A stretch of DNA of 64,000 bases from Hetaerina americana (lineage: Eukaryota > Arthropoda > Insecta > Odonata > Calopterygidae): positions 173,501 to 237,500 of the forward strand of contig JAKTNV010000265.1 of the NCBI GenBank assembly GCA_022747635.1, written 5' to 3'. This document shows positions 33,336 to 44,925 of the stretch, piece after piece (position 1 is the stretch's first letter; every line of letters begins with the position of its first letter). The notes under the pieces were generated by a model, which saw nothing but the letters and a program-made list of their open reading frames with translations, ran no database searches and was not told the origin of the DNA. Made by a program: the position numbers and the translations under genes.

Positions 33336-34664
33336 TGTATAAAACTATATATTTGTGGCCTCGTATGTAACATTAAAGCGAAAATGTAGATACAATGAGT
33401 GGAAGGAATACGGAAAATATTTTGTCCGCTATAATATTATGTCTATAAGGCTCTTTTTTTAATCTCTAATACTGATAAAACTAACCAGGGAATAGACCAT
33501 TCGTACCTCGTGAGAGAGCGTCGTCAGGGACATATTTTCCACCTTTCATCGAGATCTCGTGCCTACTCAAAAATTCATTCGGCCAATTCAAACCCGGGGT
33601 GATGGGAATGTTGGCGAGCGCCTTGTCTTTCGCGCGGGGAAAATCTTTCACAGCTGTGGACAGAAGTCGGCGAAAAAAATCATACTCGCCCCGCCGCGTG
33701 CACTTGAAAAGACTTGGGGCTGCCTTCGGCGACGGCCGGTCGCCTGCAACTGCCGAACCCATTTTCCAATAATAGATTCGCCTCTCTCTCTCCTCCTCGA
33801 ACGTAGAAGGGGTCGCCGAACTTGTTAAGAGGCGATTCAGCGAGCTTTTATAAGATAGTGCTCCCTCCGTGGAAAGGTGAGGGACGGCGATGCGCAATGG
33901 AATGGCGGCCTGAGATCACCGTTACCAATCTTGTAGCGTTAGACTCCTGACAGAGAACAATGCGTAGGGGGGTAATGGGGGAGAGTAGGGTTAGGCGTAG
34001 GGGATGGAGTGCTGGGTGATGGAGGGAGGGACACAACACGATCTCGCTAAGGAAGGAAAACGTTTACCCGGAGCCGCCTTCCCATATGGAAAAAAACCTC
34101 TCGCCGTTCGGAGAAGCGGGAGTGCCTTTCTCGCCGCCGGGTTTGGAGAGGGTGGCGGGGGGATGGGTATAGAAATGGGGTGTGTGTGTGTGTATGGGAG
34201 AGGCCTTTCAAAAAAAATTGCCCCCTGGCTCCGCAGGAAACCGACTGATGAAGTTAATATTGCGGTCCGTCGCTGTTTAAATGTCGATACTTACATATAT
34301 GGATGAAAGGCTCTTTTTATTTTTCTCTTATTTTAAATTCGTAATTATTTTTCCTTGGAGCTGTTTCTCCGTGAGATGGTTCGGCACCAGTCTCGCGTGA
34401 TAACGATGATTTACTCGTGCGCTGGTGTAGCTGTTGTTGCTCTGAATCAACGATTGAAAAGCAGATTGTCAAAGTTTAGGATTACTGCTGAGGTAAATTA
34501 CAAGTTTGATTTTTGCGGTGGGAAACACTTTTTTTGTGGTGGTGGAAGTTGTTTTTTTGAGGCTGAGAATACTTCGAATATGACAGATTTTGAAGAAACT
34601 GCGACTTATTTCTCGAAATTAACTTCAGATGAGTCACCGCTGCTGTGCTTTCGATTGATAAAAT
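33336..34664. other. GC-rich block, unassigned open frames
   Basis: 33500-34250 is GC-rich with CpG. A 138-codon minus-strand frame (33897-33481) is polar, lacks known motifs and overlaps a plus-strand frame of 89 codons. I cannot tell a gene from composition. (GT)n lies at 34180-34193. Confidence 0.25.
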
Positions 34665-34676
34665 ATTAGTGCTGAA

Positions 34677-34871
34677 TTCCTAAGAAACTGCGGGAGATAC
34701 CGCAGCAGTAACTTTTTAACGGAGTCATCCGCTAATGTGCATTTCAATGCAACAATTTCAGAGTGTAAAAATCATTCGCCTTGACTGGGATTCGAACCCA
34801 GATTCATTGAGGGATCTGGGTTCGAATCCCAGTCTAGGCGAATGATTTTTACACTCTGAAATTGTTGCATT
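34677..34871 (+). mobile_element. Snap-back element, copy 2 (half-tRNA form)
   Basis: The leader TAAGAAACTGCGGGAGATAC at 34681 is shared with copies 1 and 3. Arms 34746-34803 and 34814-34871 are inverted copies with one mismatch in 58. Each arm holds the 3' half of a tRNA-like sequence (B box GGTTCGAATCC in the right arm), joined by a 10-bp loop. The target duplication is TAGTGCTGAA (34667-34676 and 34871-34880). Confidence 0.85.
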
Positions 34872-34880
34872 AGTGCTGAA

Positions 34881-36559
34881 GCTGGGGAGCGATTTTAATT
34901 GGTTAAGCATCGAACGGGCATGTTCCTTGGTTCCCGGGCTCTTTTTCGAATTTGAATCCGCGTCCTTCCACCTTCCCCTATCAGCCCCGTGTTCGTCCTT
35001 CATAGGTATTTCTATAGATTCTCCGTCCTTTTCTGTGTGAAATATACACACTTACGTGTACATAATTAGGTTAGAATTTTATCCTCTAAATAGGCGTTAA
35101 CCTTAGGGAGAAAAGCCAGAAATGAAATGAGATGTGAAAATAACGGAGTATTTCGCTTGGAAGTTTCGACACAAATCAGTTCCAGTTATAAATTACTCAT
35201 AAACATTTACTGTAATGATATAACCTTAAATGGAAATTAATGAAATAATACTGAAGCGCTTTAGTGCATGTCCCGTTAGCCCTATGCATCCAGGTGGCAT
35301 GGTTCATTTTGTATGAATGTAATGGTGGCTGTTGAATCAAAGGGATGGTGAAAGATGGCTTCGGCTGGCGGATCAGAATATCTCAGGTCCTGATGCTCAA
35401 CGTAAATAATGCGTAACTTTTATGTCGTCGGTTTAGATTTTTTTTAAAGTGTTCGCGACTGCTCTGAATTGACTGGAAGCAAGTTCTTACTCGGTTTTTA
35501 AGGTGAACATATCCCGTAATGAACTAGGTGAAAGAACAAAAGCATAAGTGTTCAAATATGGAGATGCGGTCGCAGTAGAGGGAAGGGAAAGTTCGTCAAA
35601 TGAGCTTTGGTGAAACGATTATGCGTGCAAAGAAAGTGACAGTCTGGGAGAGAAAAATTAGACTTTGAAGGCTTAAAAGTGACGCAAAATGTAATTGGCA
35701 TGCGGTTAGAATTTTTGCATTATTCGTCGGAATTTTCTGCTTTTTTAAAACAAATCAACATATTTTGCCGTCGCCTTGTGTTAAATTTACAAATATTGAA
35801 TATAAGTTTCATCATCCGTATTCCCTGAAAGCAATTCATTCATGACTCTTTGTTTCATCATTGCAATTTCAAACTCGACTTTCGCATCTGAAGGGTATGT
35901 TGAAATCAGGTTATGACGAGATAATTTCTCTGTTGGTTGCGAACAGTGGGTACAGAATTTTATTTTATTTTCAATGCTTTTGCTTCGTTTTCATAAAAAT
36001 ATTCGTTTGCCTTTGCTCATCGACCCGCCGTGGTGAACAACAAACCATGAGCCCAACCGGACCGTGAATGGACATTTTTTGAGAGGACCATTTTTTCACC
36101 GTCTGGTCGCGAATGTGAAGGGATGCGAAGATCGAGCGAGGAAGAGGATTGGGGTGGGGAGAGGGACTCGTGCCATTTAGAGGGGAGAGGGACGAGGGAG
36201 GGAGGGAGAGGATGAAAATGGAGTGATTTAAGAGGGGGAGGCAAGCGCCCTGGTCCGCGGAGGTTGCACGGGAAAGGGTGGGACGTTGGAGGAGGTCGGT
36301 GCGTTTTTTTTGCACCTTTTCGCAGAGGTTTTGTTTCATTCCTTCGAGAGCTTTCTTCTCCGCATCCTCCTTTCACCCCTTCTCTCCCTTAGACCCTCTC
36401 TCTGAAGGGATGCACGTGGACTCAAACGGCGAGCCAGCGAACCGCCCCAAATTTTAAACAAAAGAGAAACGTCGAAAAGCGTTCATTCCGTTATCTTTCT
36501 CAGAAAACCAGCTCAATAATAAATCATGGGTTTTGTTTTGATAGGCAAGGGTAGCGCTC
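34881..36559. other. Nothing recognised
   Basis: 36070-36420 is GC-rich, with overlapping chance frames of 119 and 122 codons on the minus strand. The rest is AT-rich unique DNA. Confidence 0.35.
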
Positions 36560-36775
36560 AGAGTCTTATAAGCTGTGTGAAATTCACACATTCGGGGTAA
36601 TAAGGAGGGGGCTGGGAGTTCCTTTCCATCTGTCGCCTTTGATATCCAAAGGTGACCTGGTCCCTGAAAAATCACGCAGCTTGGGTGAAGCTGAGGGTGC
36701 TCGGAGGCGTCACCCCGGAATCGAACCCGGGTCCTCGGACCAGTAGTCCAACGCTCTACCCACTGGACTACCGCT
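36560..36775 (-). repeat. SINE-A copy 4 (3'-truncated)
   Basis: Minus strand. The head near 36775 carries the A-box region (TAGTCCAGTGGGTAGAG in sense) and B box GGTTCGATTCC (36717-36727). The body has CTTTTCAGGGACC-like and TGTGTGAATTTCACAC blocks. It stops before the usual TTATGG 3' end and lacks (TA)n flanks. Confidence 0.75.
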
Positions 36776-38739
36776 TTTATTTGTAATGTTTAAATGTGAA
36801 ATGAGAGAGGGTGCTCTTTCTAAGTGAACTGACCATATTATGCACGTCCAGTTTTTATTCATATTTTGTTTGTGCGATGATAGAGTATCCAGCATTTTTT
36901 TAATTTGCTTTCCGTTTGCATTTTTTTAATAGCGTAGAGGTCTTGTGAGACTAATTATCCCCCCGCAATCCCCTCACGACGTTACCTTTGGAGTAAGCAA
37001 AGTTTAATAAGCGTTATCCTAAGTTTTTAAAAGGGAGTTTACCCTTTTTACTGATTGGCCTCCTATTGCCGTGTCCGTGCCTGTTTCACCGATGCCAATT
37101 TGGTGAATTTATTCACATATGCTCCTATTGTCTTGAGACCTTATGTGAATAGTATTTAGGGTATACATCATCACCCATGGTTTTCCAGGTCGAACCCCTT
37201 TGCCAGTCGGTTTACCCCGGTGGGCAACGTGTCCGTGTGTTAACCAAAACATTACGATTTTGAGTTTCGCCTCGAGTATGGGCAATGGGGAAATGTGAGC
37301 GGTTTGACCTCCATGGACCCTGGTTTCGCCGTCAATAAAGGCATGATTGTCTTTGCGAATGAGACTTCGCATCAAGAATTATCTGTTCTTATTCTTCTCT
37401 CTCATTGACACTCGCACACCGATGCGCTCTACCCATCTTACTCAAGTTGCCGGTGCAATGGCAGCAGATCGTACGGTCGGAAGGGTCGTTCGGATAGGAG
37501 ATCGGGTGTTTCACCGGACACATCCCCGCTCCTCTCCCCACTCCCAAGTTCAAATTCACTCCCGTCTTTAACCGTTAGTCGCCGCATGGAAGTCCCTTTC
37601 ACTGCCCCCGCTCCGCCATCGGAAATAAAAGAGGAAAAGAGGGTGGCCTCAACCCCATGAGTTGTTTGTTCTTAATGCACATTCGTTGTGGACGGAGGCA
37701 AGCAAGAGAGGATCGTGTAAGAGCCTGCAGGTTATTGCAGCTGAAGTTTCTGGGTCTACTATCTTTGCCACTCCTCCAAATTTGTTTTCTCCTGCATCAG
37801 CTTGAATTACGACTGCTCTACCTGCCTGTTGGTTACGATCGGCATACATTTTCATTGATTCATAGGCGTTCCCGCCTATTTAAAGACAAGTTTCGGACGT
37901 TCATTAACGATTCCTTAACCTTATAACAATCACGAGAACTTCTTTTCGTTATTTATTGTTAACTTCGTCTCCTTTCATGCTTCCTCAAAAAAGTTCACTC
38001 TCTTTCTTCCTCTCTACCCCGCTTAATACCCAACTTTCTCCCTTCTATCACGGCCTCATTAACATTGTCACTACCATTTAGTATTTCCTACGCCTACGTT
38101 CTCTGCCTTATTTTGGATTTCTCTCAACAGCTTCCTCTCTTCGTCCATCTAATTGAAAACTTCACCATATATTCGCCTCTTATGTCCAAATTATTTTCTC
38201 TCTTCGTCACCACACACACACATGCCAAAAGCCTACAATATACCTCAAGCTTCTTACCTCAAATACCAGGATTCATATCCATAAGGTGCCACACTCCATA
38301 CTAAAGGTGTTACTCATCTCTTCTTATCTTTACATAGTGTACTCGTCATCAATTATCCATCTGCACAGTATTTAAGAAACCATAAATAATTAGTGAAACA
38401 TATTCTAATTATGTATTTAACTTACTCCGGTCACGTATAATTAGGTAATTAAATTGTTGTGGGAGGTGGTTGGGGGCGCCACAAACAACTTGACTGTATG
38501 ATCCATTGCGCTAATTCCCCTTTTATCTGCCTGCCAGATGCAGACAGGAACCACCATAGGCTAATGCAAGTGTGAAAGTTCATTTATACAACTTTCGTTC
38601 AGGCCCAACGTTGCTTAAGTAATGTGCGAGGTGGGCGTCGTGGAGATGAAAGAAACAGACTGAAAGAAGAGTAGGATTAGGCCATCATGAAAGGTCAGTA
38701 ATCGCATCGCATCATCAATAGAATAATCGCAATAATGGG
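36776..38739. other. Anonymous, one weak open frame
   Basis: A minus-strand frame of 68 codons (37855-37649; AGRAVVIQADAGENKFGG...) looks protein-like but unassigned. It lies below GGCGGGAACGCC, an E2F-like word near 37870. 37980-38330 is pyrimidine-rich. Nothing else is seen. Confidence 0.2.
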
Positions 38740-39835
38740 GCATTAGATGAGTCAAGGTGAATGGCGAAGAAATCAGCATGGTCCGGTTCCCAAATGGCAT
38801 CGCAGTAGTTGTGGAAACATCGAGCAGATCTGCAAGCAACTCTGAATACTGTGGATGAGGTATTTTGAAATATATGTAATATTAGCATCAAAAATAAGAA
38901 AACTACAATCCGATTAGTGAAAGTAGAGCTGGTGGAATCCTTCTTCTGCCTGGGAAGTAGTTAACCTCGGATGGAAGAAGTTCGATCGACGTTCGTCTAA
39001 AGTGAAGAATACCTCAAGCTGACATGACATTCATGAAGAATGGGACAACTGCTATGTTCTAAGAACTCCTAGGGTTTCAAGAAACTGCGGGAGGTGCCGC
39101 AGCAGTAAATTTTAACGGAGTCATCCGCTAATATGCATTTCAATGCAACAATTTCAGAGCGTGAAAATCATTCTCCTCGACCGGGATTCGAACTCGGATC
39201 CCTCGATGTCCGGGCGGGTACTTTAGCCAGTTAAGCTATCGAGGCGTCCTATTAAACGCTGAAATTTTGGGGGCTTTAAAGTAACAAGATTTTGTGACTT
39301 GTTCCAAGATGTTGACATCTTGTTCCTATAAAGCCCCCAAAATTTCAGAGTTCAATAGGACGCCTCGATAGCTTAACTAGCTAAAGCACTCGCCCGGACA
39401 TCGAGGGATCCGGGTTCGAATCCCGGTCAAGGAGAATGATTTTCACCCACTGAAATTGTTCCATTGGAACTTCTGGGGTTGCAATCGATCAAACATTTCG
39501 TCAATACTTTCATACGAAGCATGATACTCTGCGAATGAAAGACGTGGGATATTGGATTAGTGGACGAGTGATGAAATGAAGCCTTTGAAGCATCGTGCTG
39601 AAAAGGAAAATGCTGAAGATTAAATGGGCAGGCAAGGTGAGGAACGAGGTAGTATGGGCATAGAAGAGCAGAAGAGGGAAATCCCGTAATGGAAGACCAA
39701 GAGACAAGTACATGGACAACTTAAGAAGGATGTCAAACGGAGAAGTTATCATGGGGGTAAAGGGAATTAACAATGTGTAGAGAAGGATGGAGGGCTGCGG
39801 CAAACCTGTCTTATGATTGAAATACTGATGATTAT
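38740..39835 (+). mobile_element. RTE-1 LINE fragment, split by a snap-back element
   Basis: 38755-39063 matches the 8310-8640 part of another RTE-1 copy (VNGEEISMVRFPNGIAVVVE for the catalytic region). It resumes at 39481-39835, where the coding remains include the GRPRDKYMDN block and a tail GATTGAAATACTG. The element at 39077-39467 lies between the halves. Confidence 0.7.
39077..39467 (+). mobile_element. Snap-back element, copy 3 (full tRNA in both arms)
   Basis: The leader TCAAGAAACTGCGGGAGGTG starts at 39077. Inverted arms of about 150 bp (39141-39290 and 39317-39466) surround a 26-bp centre. Each arm holds a whole tRNA-like unit (A box TAGCTTAACTAG near 39369, B box GGTTCGAATCC near 39413) plus a non-tRNA segment with GGGGGCTTTA. 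Target duplications AACTCCTAGGGTT (39064-39076) and AACTTCTGGGGTT (39468-39480) match at 11 of 13. Confidence 0.88.
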
Positions 39836-40640
39836 GGACGATGTCATGTAGGGAAAAAAGAAATTCACTAACGGAGTTAGAGCCGTTTTTCCAGATTACA
39901 TTTGAGAATATATGTGTCCAATCATGTTTAATATCACTAAGGCGAAGTTCCCAAAATATGGGGGCACTCTTGAAGATTTAAACTCTCATATAACCATCTC
40001 AAGGACAAAATAGAATGATGTTTTACTATTTCACATTAGGATTTAAATGTTGAAATTAAATATTATGAGATGTTTTGATTCCATGTATGAGAACAAAGAT
40101 TCCATTTTCCAATCCTGCTAATTCTAATAAAATGTTGTACCTCAAGGTAGAATCCTTTTTGCGCCTTGCTGTCAACGTTTTGCAGTATTTTTGCACTTTG
40201 TCTAAAAGGCAGTTAAAAAAATAAGTGTGAGCGATTGTCTTTCACTTCCTCGTCTTTTTAATCGTCGTCCTCGGGAATGGCTTCACTCCCGAGGGCTCAC
40301 TCGAGCTCTTTATCTCAAAAATAACGAAATTGTGGGGGGGGAGAAGTACTCATTCTTCGCTGCATTTGTTATTCGCCTCAACTGAAGTGATGTGGAATGT
40401 CGGCACCCAAGTTTGATCAAAGAATGGCTGCGCGAAATTCGCAAGTTTCCCCCAATTTTCCTCTTGGCGCTACTCCTCTGGTTTTATTTTCGTCGGCTGC
40501 TTAATTAAATATTTTTTTTTCAATTACGCGTTTAACTGCTCAATTGTTCGCTCCAAATTAGTCGTTTGTGAGTATTTTTTTGTCCTTTTCGCTCGCCCGT
40601 CAAATGCCCAAGGAACCCGGAATAGTCGCGATGACTTGTT
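39836..40640. other. Nothing recognised
   Basis: AT-rich DNA with a GGGGGGGG run near 40334; no coding evidence. Confidence 0.4.
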
Positions 40641-40644
40641 TTTC

Positions 40645-40830
40645 AAACCGAATCGATATTGGATAAGAAATTACTTACTTCTTCCACATATATTTTAATA
40701 TACACGACCTAGGTTTCAACGTACCAAGACCTGATGATGACTTTGTATTTAAAAACCTAGGTCGTGTATAATAAAATATGTGTGGAAGAATTAAGTAATT
40801 TCTTATCCAATATGAATCGCTTCCACGAAT
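40645..40830. repeat. Inverted repeat around a CTGATGATGAC centre
   Basis: The left arm (from ATTGGATAAGAAATTACTTA at 40659 to CGACCTAGGTTT near 40715) and right arm (AAACCTAGGTCG near 40751 to TTCTTATCCAAT near 40811) are near-complements of about 58 bp. The centre holds CCTGATGATGAC, the 5' half of the hammerhead-like core; the GAAAC half is decayed. Confidence 0.7.
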
Positions 40831-42000
40831 TGACGCCTCAAACCATTCTATTCGAATCGATATTATTATTAGTAGGTTCAAAAAAACACGACAAAGCAAG
40901 GAGATGATGGTGTAACCGATCGTACCTATACCATTTGTTCATCACTTAAAAATAAATAGATTTATAGCTTATATGTTATCTTTGTAATTCATCTCGCATT
41001 AATCGATTAACTAGACTAACCACTTTTTCCTCATCGTTGACACAGAGCCTTGAGGAAACTGTGCAAATCTTAATTGGTTGTGTCAACACAGGAGGAGAAC
41101 AAGTGCAGAGTGGGGGAGATTTTTTTATCGTGTTATTGACGCTGCAGTGTATTATAAATTTCTTATTTTTTCCTGTCGTTGCGATAATATCATCAAATTG
41201 ACGTCGGTATCGTCTGTTCCAGTCGGCATGGCCCTCAAGTCAAAGTATTAAAAATATTTCATCGAAGCATCCCCTGTTGTCCATTTGAATGATTCTTTTG
41301 CCTAGTGATTTCTCGCTCCTGTGTTCACACATTCAATGGGTGAATCCGCCAAAGTTGACCATTGTGATCTTCCCGATACTTTTCTTGAATTAGCATGACC
41401 ATATATTTTCTCAACCAATGGCGTGCACTTATGTACCCATGTACCTATTAAGAGAAGGCGGGAAATGGTATATTGTGACCAATTTGCCCTTAAACAAATT
41501 ATCCGCTGTTATTCCAATTCATAACAATCCACGTGCTTAGCGTTTTCTATGTTAGTCGGCATGCCAGAACTCTGACGCCGCGTCCGAATGACTTGGCCTC
41601 TGAATCTCTTGGGAGTGTTGGGCATTTATTGCTTGCTGAGTGTTCGTCATGATAAGAAGTGTGAATTGTGAAATGACTGTGCTTGGGTATGTGGGCATTT
41701 AGGTATGCTTATCGTGACTTGGGATAACCTGGAAAAATGCCAATCCATGATCGCGAGAATTTAGAATTCACGAGCACGACTCCAGCAATGTTTATCGGAA
41801 CAAGACTAGCCTTTTCTTCCGAGCTGGCATAAAGGTGCCTCGAAGAGCTTGACTTAGGCTTTGGGAATGTCTCAGTTGTAAGGATTTTAGTAATAGAGAA
41901 ACAAGAGTTGTATATCCTGCGCTTGAACTCCGCTTCCCCTTTTTATTATTTTCATCGTCCCGAAATTTATTCCCGGAGTCGGTAAAATATCATTTATATG
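40831..42000. other. Nothing recognised
   Basis: Mixed composition, no repeat or gene motif seen. Confidence 0.4.
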
Positions 42001-42002
42001 TA

Positions 42003-42030
42003 TGTGTGTGTGTATACATACTATATATAT
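42003..42030. repeat. (TG)n/(TA)n tract
   Basis: It abuts the head of SINE-A copy 5. Confidence 0.85.
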
Positions 42031-42305
42031 GTGGGTCGCGGTAGTCTATGAGGTAGAGCGTTGGACTACTGACCGCGGAGGGTCCCGGGTTCGATTCCCG
42101 GGAAAGCCTCTGGGCACCTGCAGCTACACCCAAGCCATGTGATTTTTCGGGTACCAGATCTTTCTGGGAAACCATAACCGGCAAACAGAAAGGAACTGGC
42201 CCCCCTACCCTGATGTGTGAATTTCACACACCGTCGGGCTTAGGAGCGGGTGAACTACCATCACCTACCAAACCACCTTCGGGTTGATTACTGTGTTTAT
42301 GGTTA
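42031..42305 (+). repeat. SINE-A copy 5 (full length)
   Basis: Plus strand. The head GTGGGTCGCGGTAGTCTATG has an A-box match TAGTCTATGAGG (42042-42053) and a B box GGTTCGATTCC (42088-42098). The 3' end is TGTGTTTATGGTTATA. It is the clearest copy for defining the family, about 275 bp. (TA)n sits on both sides. Confidence 0.88.
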
Positions 42306-42352
42306 TATACTTATATATATATATAAATATATATATAAATGTATATGTATAT

Positions 42353-42383
<31 letters not shown>

Positions 42384-42402
42384 AATGTATATGTATATAA
42401 AA

Positions 42403-42465
<63 letters not shown>
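42306..42465. repeat. (TA)n with TATAAA interruptions
   Basis: Long TA array between SINE-A and SINE-C. Confidence 0.95.
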
Positions 42466-42467
<2 letters not shown>

Positions 42468-42701
42468 TATTTTTCAGAGGTATCTCGATCCCTACTTGAG
42501 GTGCTTTGTGGAGGGCACTTTTAGTGAGTACGCCGTCCGTCGGAAGGGACGTTAAGCTGCGGACCCCTTGGCGCCTTTCGTAAAGAGTAGGCTAATGCCG
42601 ACGCCGGGTTTCTCTCCACCCTTCATCCTTTCCTATCCATCCCCTATGGCGCAAATGACCTCAGCTGTCGGTCGCCTCCCCTCAAAACTACTACTACTAC
42701 G
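42466..42701 (+). repeat. SINE-C copy 3 (5'-truncated)
   Basis: Starts at GAATATTTTTCAGAGGTATC, so the tRNA head is missing. The rest matches copy 1 in reverse through to the ACTACTACTACTAC tail at 42688-42701. Confidence 0.85.
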
Positions 42702-42780
42702 TATATCAGTACTTCTGTTTCTTTCGATGAAGACGGAGCTAAATTCCGTTGAAATTATCAAGAAATAACGTGTGTGTGAT
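42702..42780 (+). repeat. Decayed hairpin half
   Basis: TACTTCTGTTTCTTTCGATG, GACGGAG and ATTATCAAGAAATA correspond to the right arm of the 12962-13080 inverted repeat. Confidence 0.45.
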
Positions 42781-42894
42781 GAAATTATTTGCTGTGAACA
42801 CAACCAATCGGCATTTACGTGTGTCACAGGTATTTCTTCCCTCGGACTTTACCAGGAGCATTTATCAGCATTGATGAAATGATTTAGTGCTCAA

Positions 42895-43640
42895 CGATGG
42901 TAGGTTGATAAGTCCGCAAAGTTAAGAGAGATGGCGCCACGGATGCATACCGAAGTTATCATCGGTTTGTAGAATCTATTGAAAGAATCTGCACAAAGTT
43001 TCAGCTAGATCGGGCCATTACTCATGTATTAAGCTTTCGTTTGATGGAGCAAGTCTAATGATTCCCAAGGAAATCAATGGAAGAGAACTTCGTGTGTTGA
43101 TCGGACATTATTTTATGAGGAGAAATTACTCCAATTGACTTAAAAGAAAATTTAACAAGCACCATTATCCTGAGATTAGAGTGGTTTACAAGTGGTCTCA
43201 AAGTTTTCTGATGGGCCAAATACGAGCGCAAGTCACGTTGATTGTTCTGGACGACCTGTTAAGGTCACGACTCCTTAAATCATTGACAAAAACGAAGAGT
43301 AGGGCGATTGGTGATTGAAGAGTGCCCAGGATTGCTTATGCTGGGGGCATCTTTGGTGAACGGGTTCATAATGTTTGCATCAACATTTGGATCGAATCCT
43401 TAAGACGGGTGCCGCGATTGCTCTTAGTTGGTCAGAAACGATCATGTGGTATGTTCCAAGGCCGGTTTGCAGCTGGTACTGTGGGCTTAAGGTAATATGT
43501 CGTTATTGCGGACAAAACATGGACAAACATCTAAATGCCTGAAACCAAGGAAGGACCCGTCTACTAGCAGTCCGCACCAAAAAAGGCGAACACTACATAA
43601 TCCTTCACCTAGGAAGAGAATGGCTAACCTACTAATGTTT
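42895..43640 (+). mobile_element. Decayed mariner, N-terminal half
   Basis: The plus-strand translation shows GRELRVLIGHYFMR (first helix), SGRPVKVTTP with a frameshift (hook), a DKTWTN-like block (decay of DETW) and SAPKKANTT (usually PKKAKT). The C-terminal half with the remaining aspartates is not found. Many stops. The left end GTAGGTTGATAAGTCC at 42901 may be the inverted repeat. It belongs to a third mariner lineage, closer to irritans/mellifera-type proteins (inference). Confidence 0.6.
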
Positions 43641-44282
43641 TGTGATTTTTGAATATTTGCGCGGAATTTTCAAACTACCCTCGTCTCTTTGTTGTCACCT
43701 TTACTTAAAATATTAATAAAGTATAGTAACCATATAGGAAATTTCATGGTATCCAATAAGCAATCAAGTATCATGCTGGGGGAGAAAATGATGTGCTTAA
43801 AAGCTATGAGATAATAGAAATTGAGTGTAATGATTGATTAGAGAATGAATTATACTTGGTAATTAGACATTTGAGCCAAAGTATTATTTTCTCGGTTTTA
43901 TCACTGCGTGACAGCGTTAGTAATTTTTTTCGCACGGGACACAAAAAAGCACAGGGGTGAAAGAATATATACGCTTGGTGAAACACTTTGGTGTAGATTT
44001 TTTTTAAAGCGACGTTTCTTATTTAACTGGAATAATTTCATTTAAAACTCATCTGCGTTTCATATCAGAGCAAACTAAAAACAAGTAAGTAATTAATTAA
44101 TTGACTGAATTAAAAAATGCTATAGGTTTCATTGCAGTTTTGAATTAAAATTGCAGCAATATCAATTATATTTTTGTATAATTCTTTGTTTTGAATTCGT
44201 ATTTAAATTATTTAACCTTAGCCGTTTCATATTTACGTTATAATTTATGCAGTTACTGATGAGCTAATAGATTAATATCAGG
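43641..44282. other. AT-rich DNA, nothing recognised
   Basis: No repeat, gene or RNA motif found. Confidence 0.4.
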
Positions 44283-44925
44283 TAGTCTACCGTTTAAGGT
44301 GGGTATGGGTGGTCACCGGCTGAACAACGATGCATTTCTTTTCCTGTTCATTAAAGAACACATCGTGACCCCCGTTATTGCTATGGACGCTTCAATTCCG
44401 CACGCATCCTTCTTCACGTCCAAAATCCCAATCCTATTCCTGCCCCTTCCTCGTTTACCCAATATTATCCCATCAATCACAGTCTTAAAATTCCCATTGC
44501 CACTCAAAATGTTCTGCCTCCATCTTTCCTGACTCCTTTGGAGTTCATCCCTCTACTCCCCCCCTCTCCACCATACCTAGCACTACCTCATTTGTTTTAC
44601 TTTCTGTTTTTTTTTACCTTCTCGACGCACGTTTCAAAAGTCTCCAATGTACGCATATCATCTTGCTGTAGCAACCATATTTCCGCGCTTTACAAAACCA
44701 TGTTTCGTATCAAAGTTTTCACTAATCTTTTCTTACCATCCATACTCAACATCCCAATCATCAAATCCCTCCTTGTGAAATATGTAATTAGAGCTATCTT
44801 TTAAGTAATGAGGCAGAGTGACGGTGACAACTCGTCTGACGAATCCAAGTCTCTTCCAGGCAACTCCATATCGTGAATCCCAGAATCTCCATAACGTGAT
44901 CACTCCATGATGCATATTTTGTGAG
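44283..44925 (-). mobile_element. RTE-2 LINE 3' fragment
   Basis: Its 3' end is the hairpin CTACCGTTTAAGGTGGG at 44288. The minus-strand translation has the GKRGRGRNRIGILDVKKDACG block (usually GRGRPR...), similar in place to RTE tails. 44640-44800 matches 15600-15700. Confidence 0.55.

Noticed and set aside
33481..33897. 138-codon minus-strand gene
   Set aside because: No domain or splice support, overlapping frames on the other strand, and a GC-rich block that lengthens open frames.
35971..36376. 119- and 122-codon minus-strand frames
   Set aside because: Purine-rich plus-strand block with two overlapping frames open at once; compositional.
39360..39440. Functional tRNA in the snap-back arm
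   Set aside because: Acceptor stem and anticodon stem carry mismatches; it is an arm of a repeated hairpin.
42031..42106. tRNA gene
   Set aside because: A and B boxes are good, but there is no clean cloverleaf with a proper anticodon loop, and the same head occurs in six copies with a SINE body.
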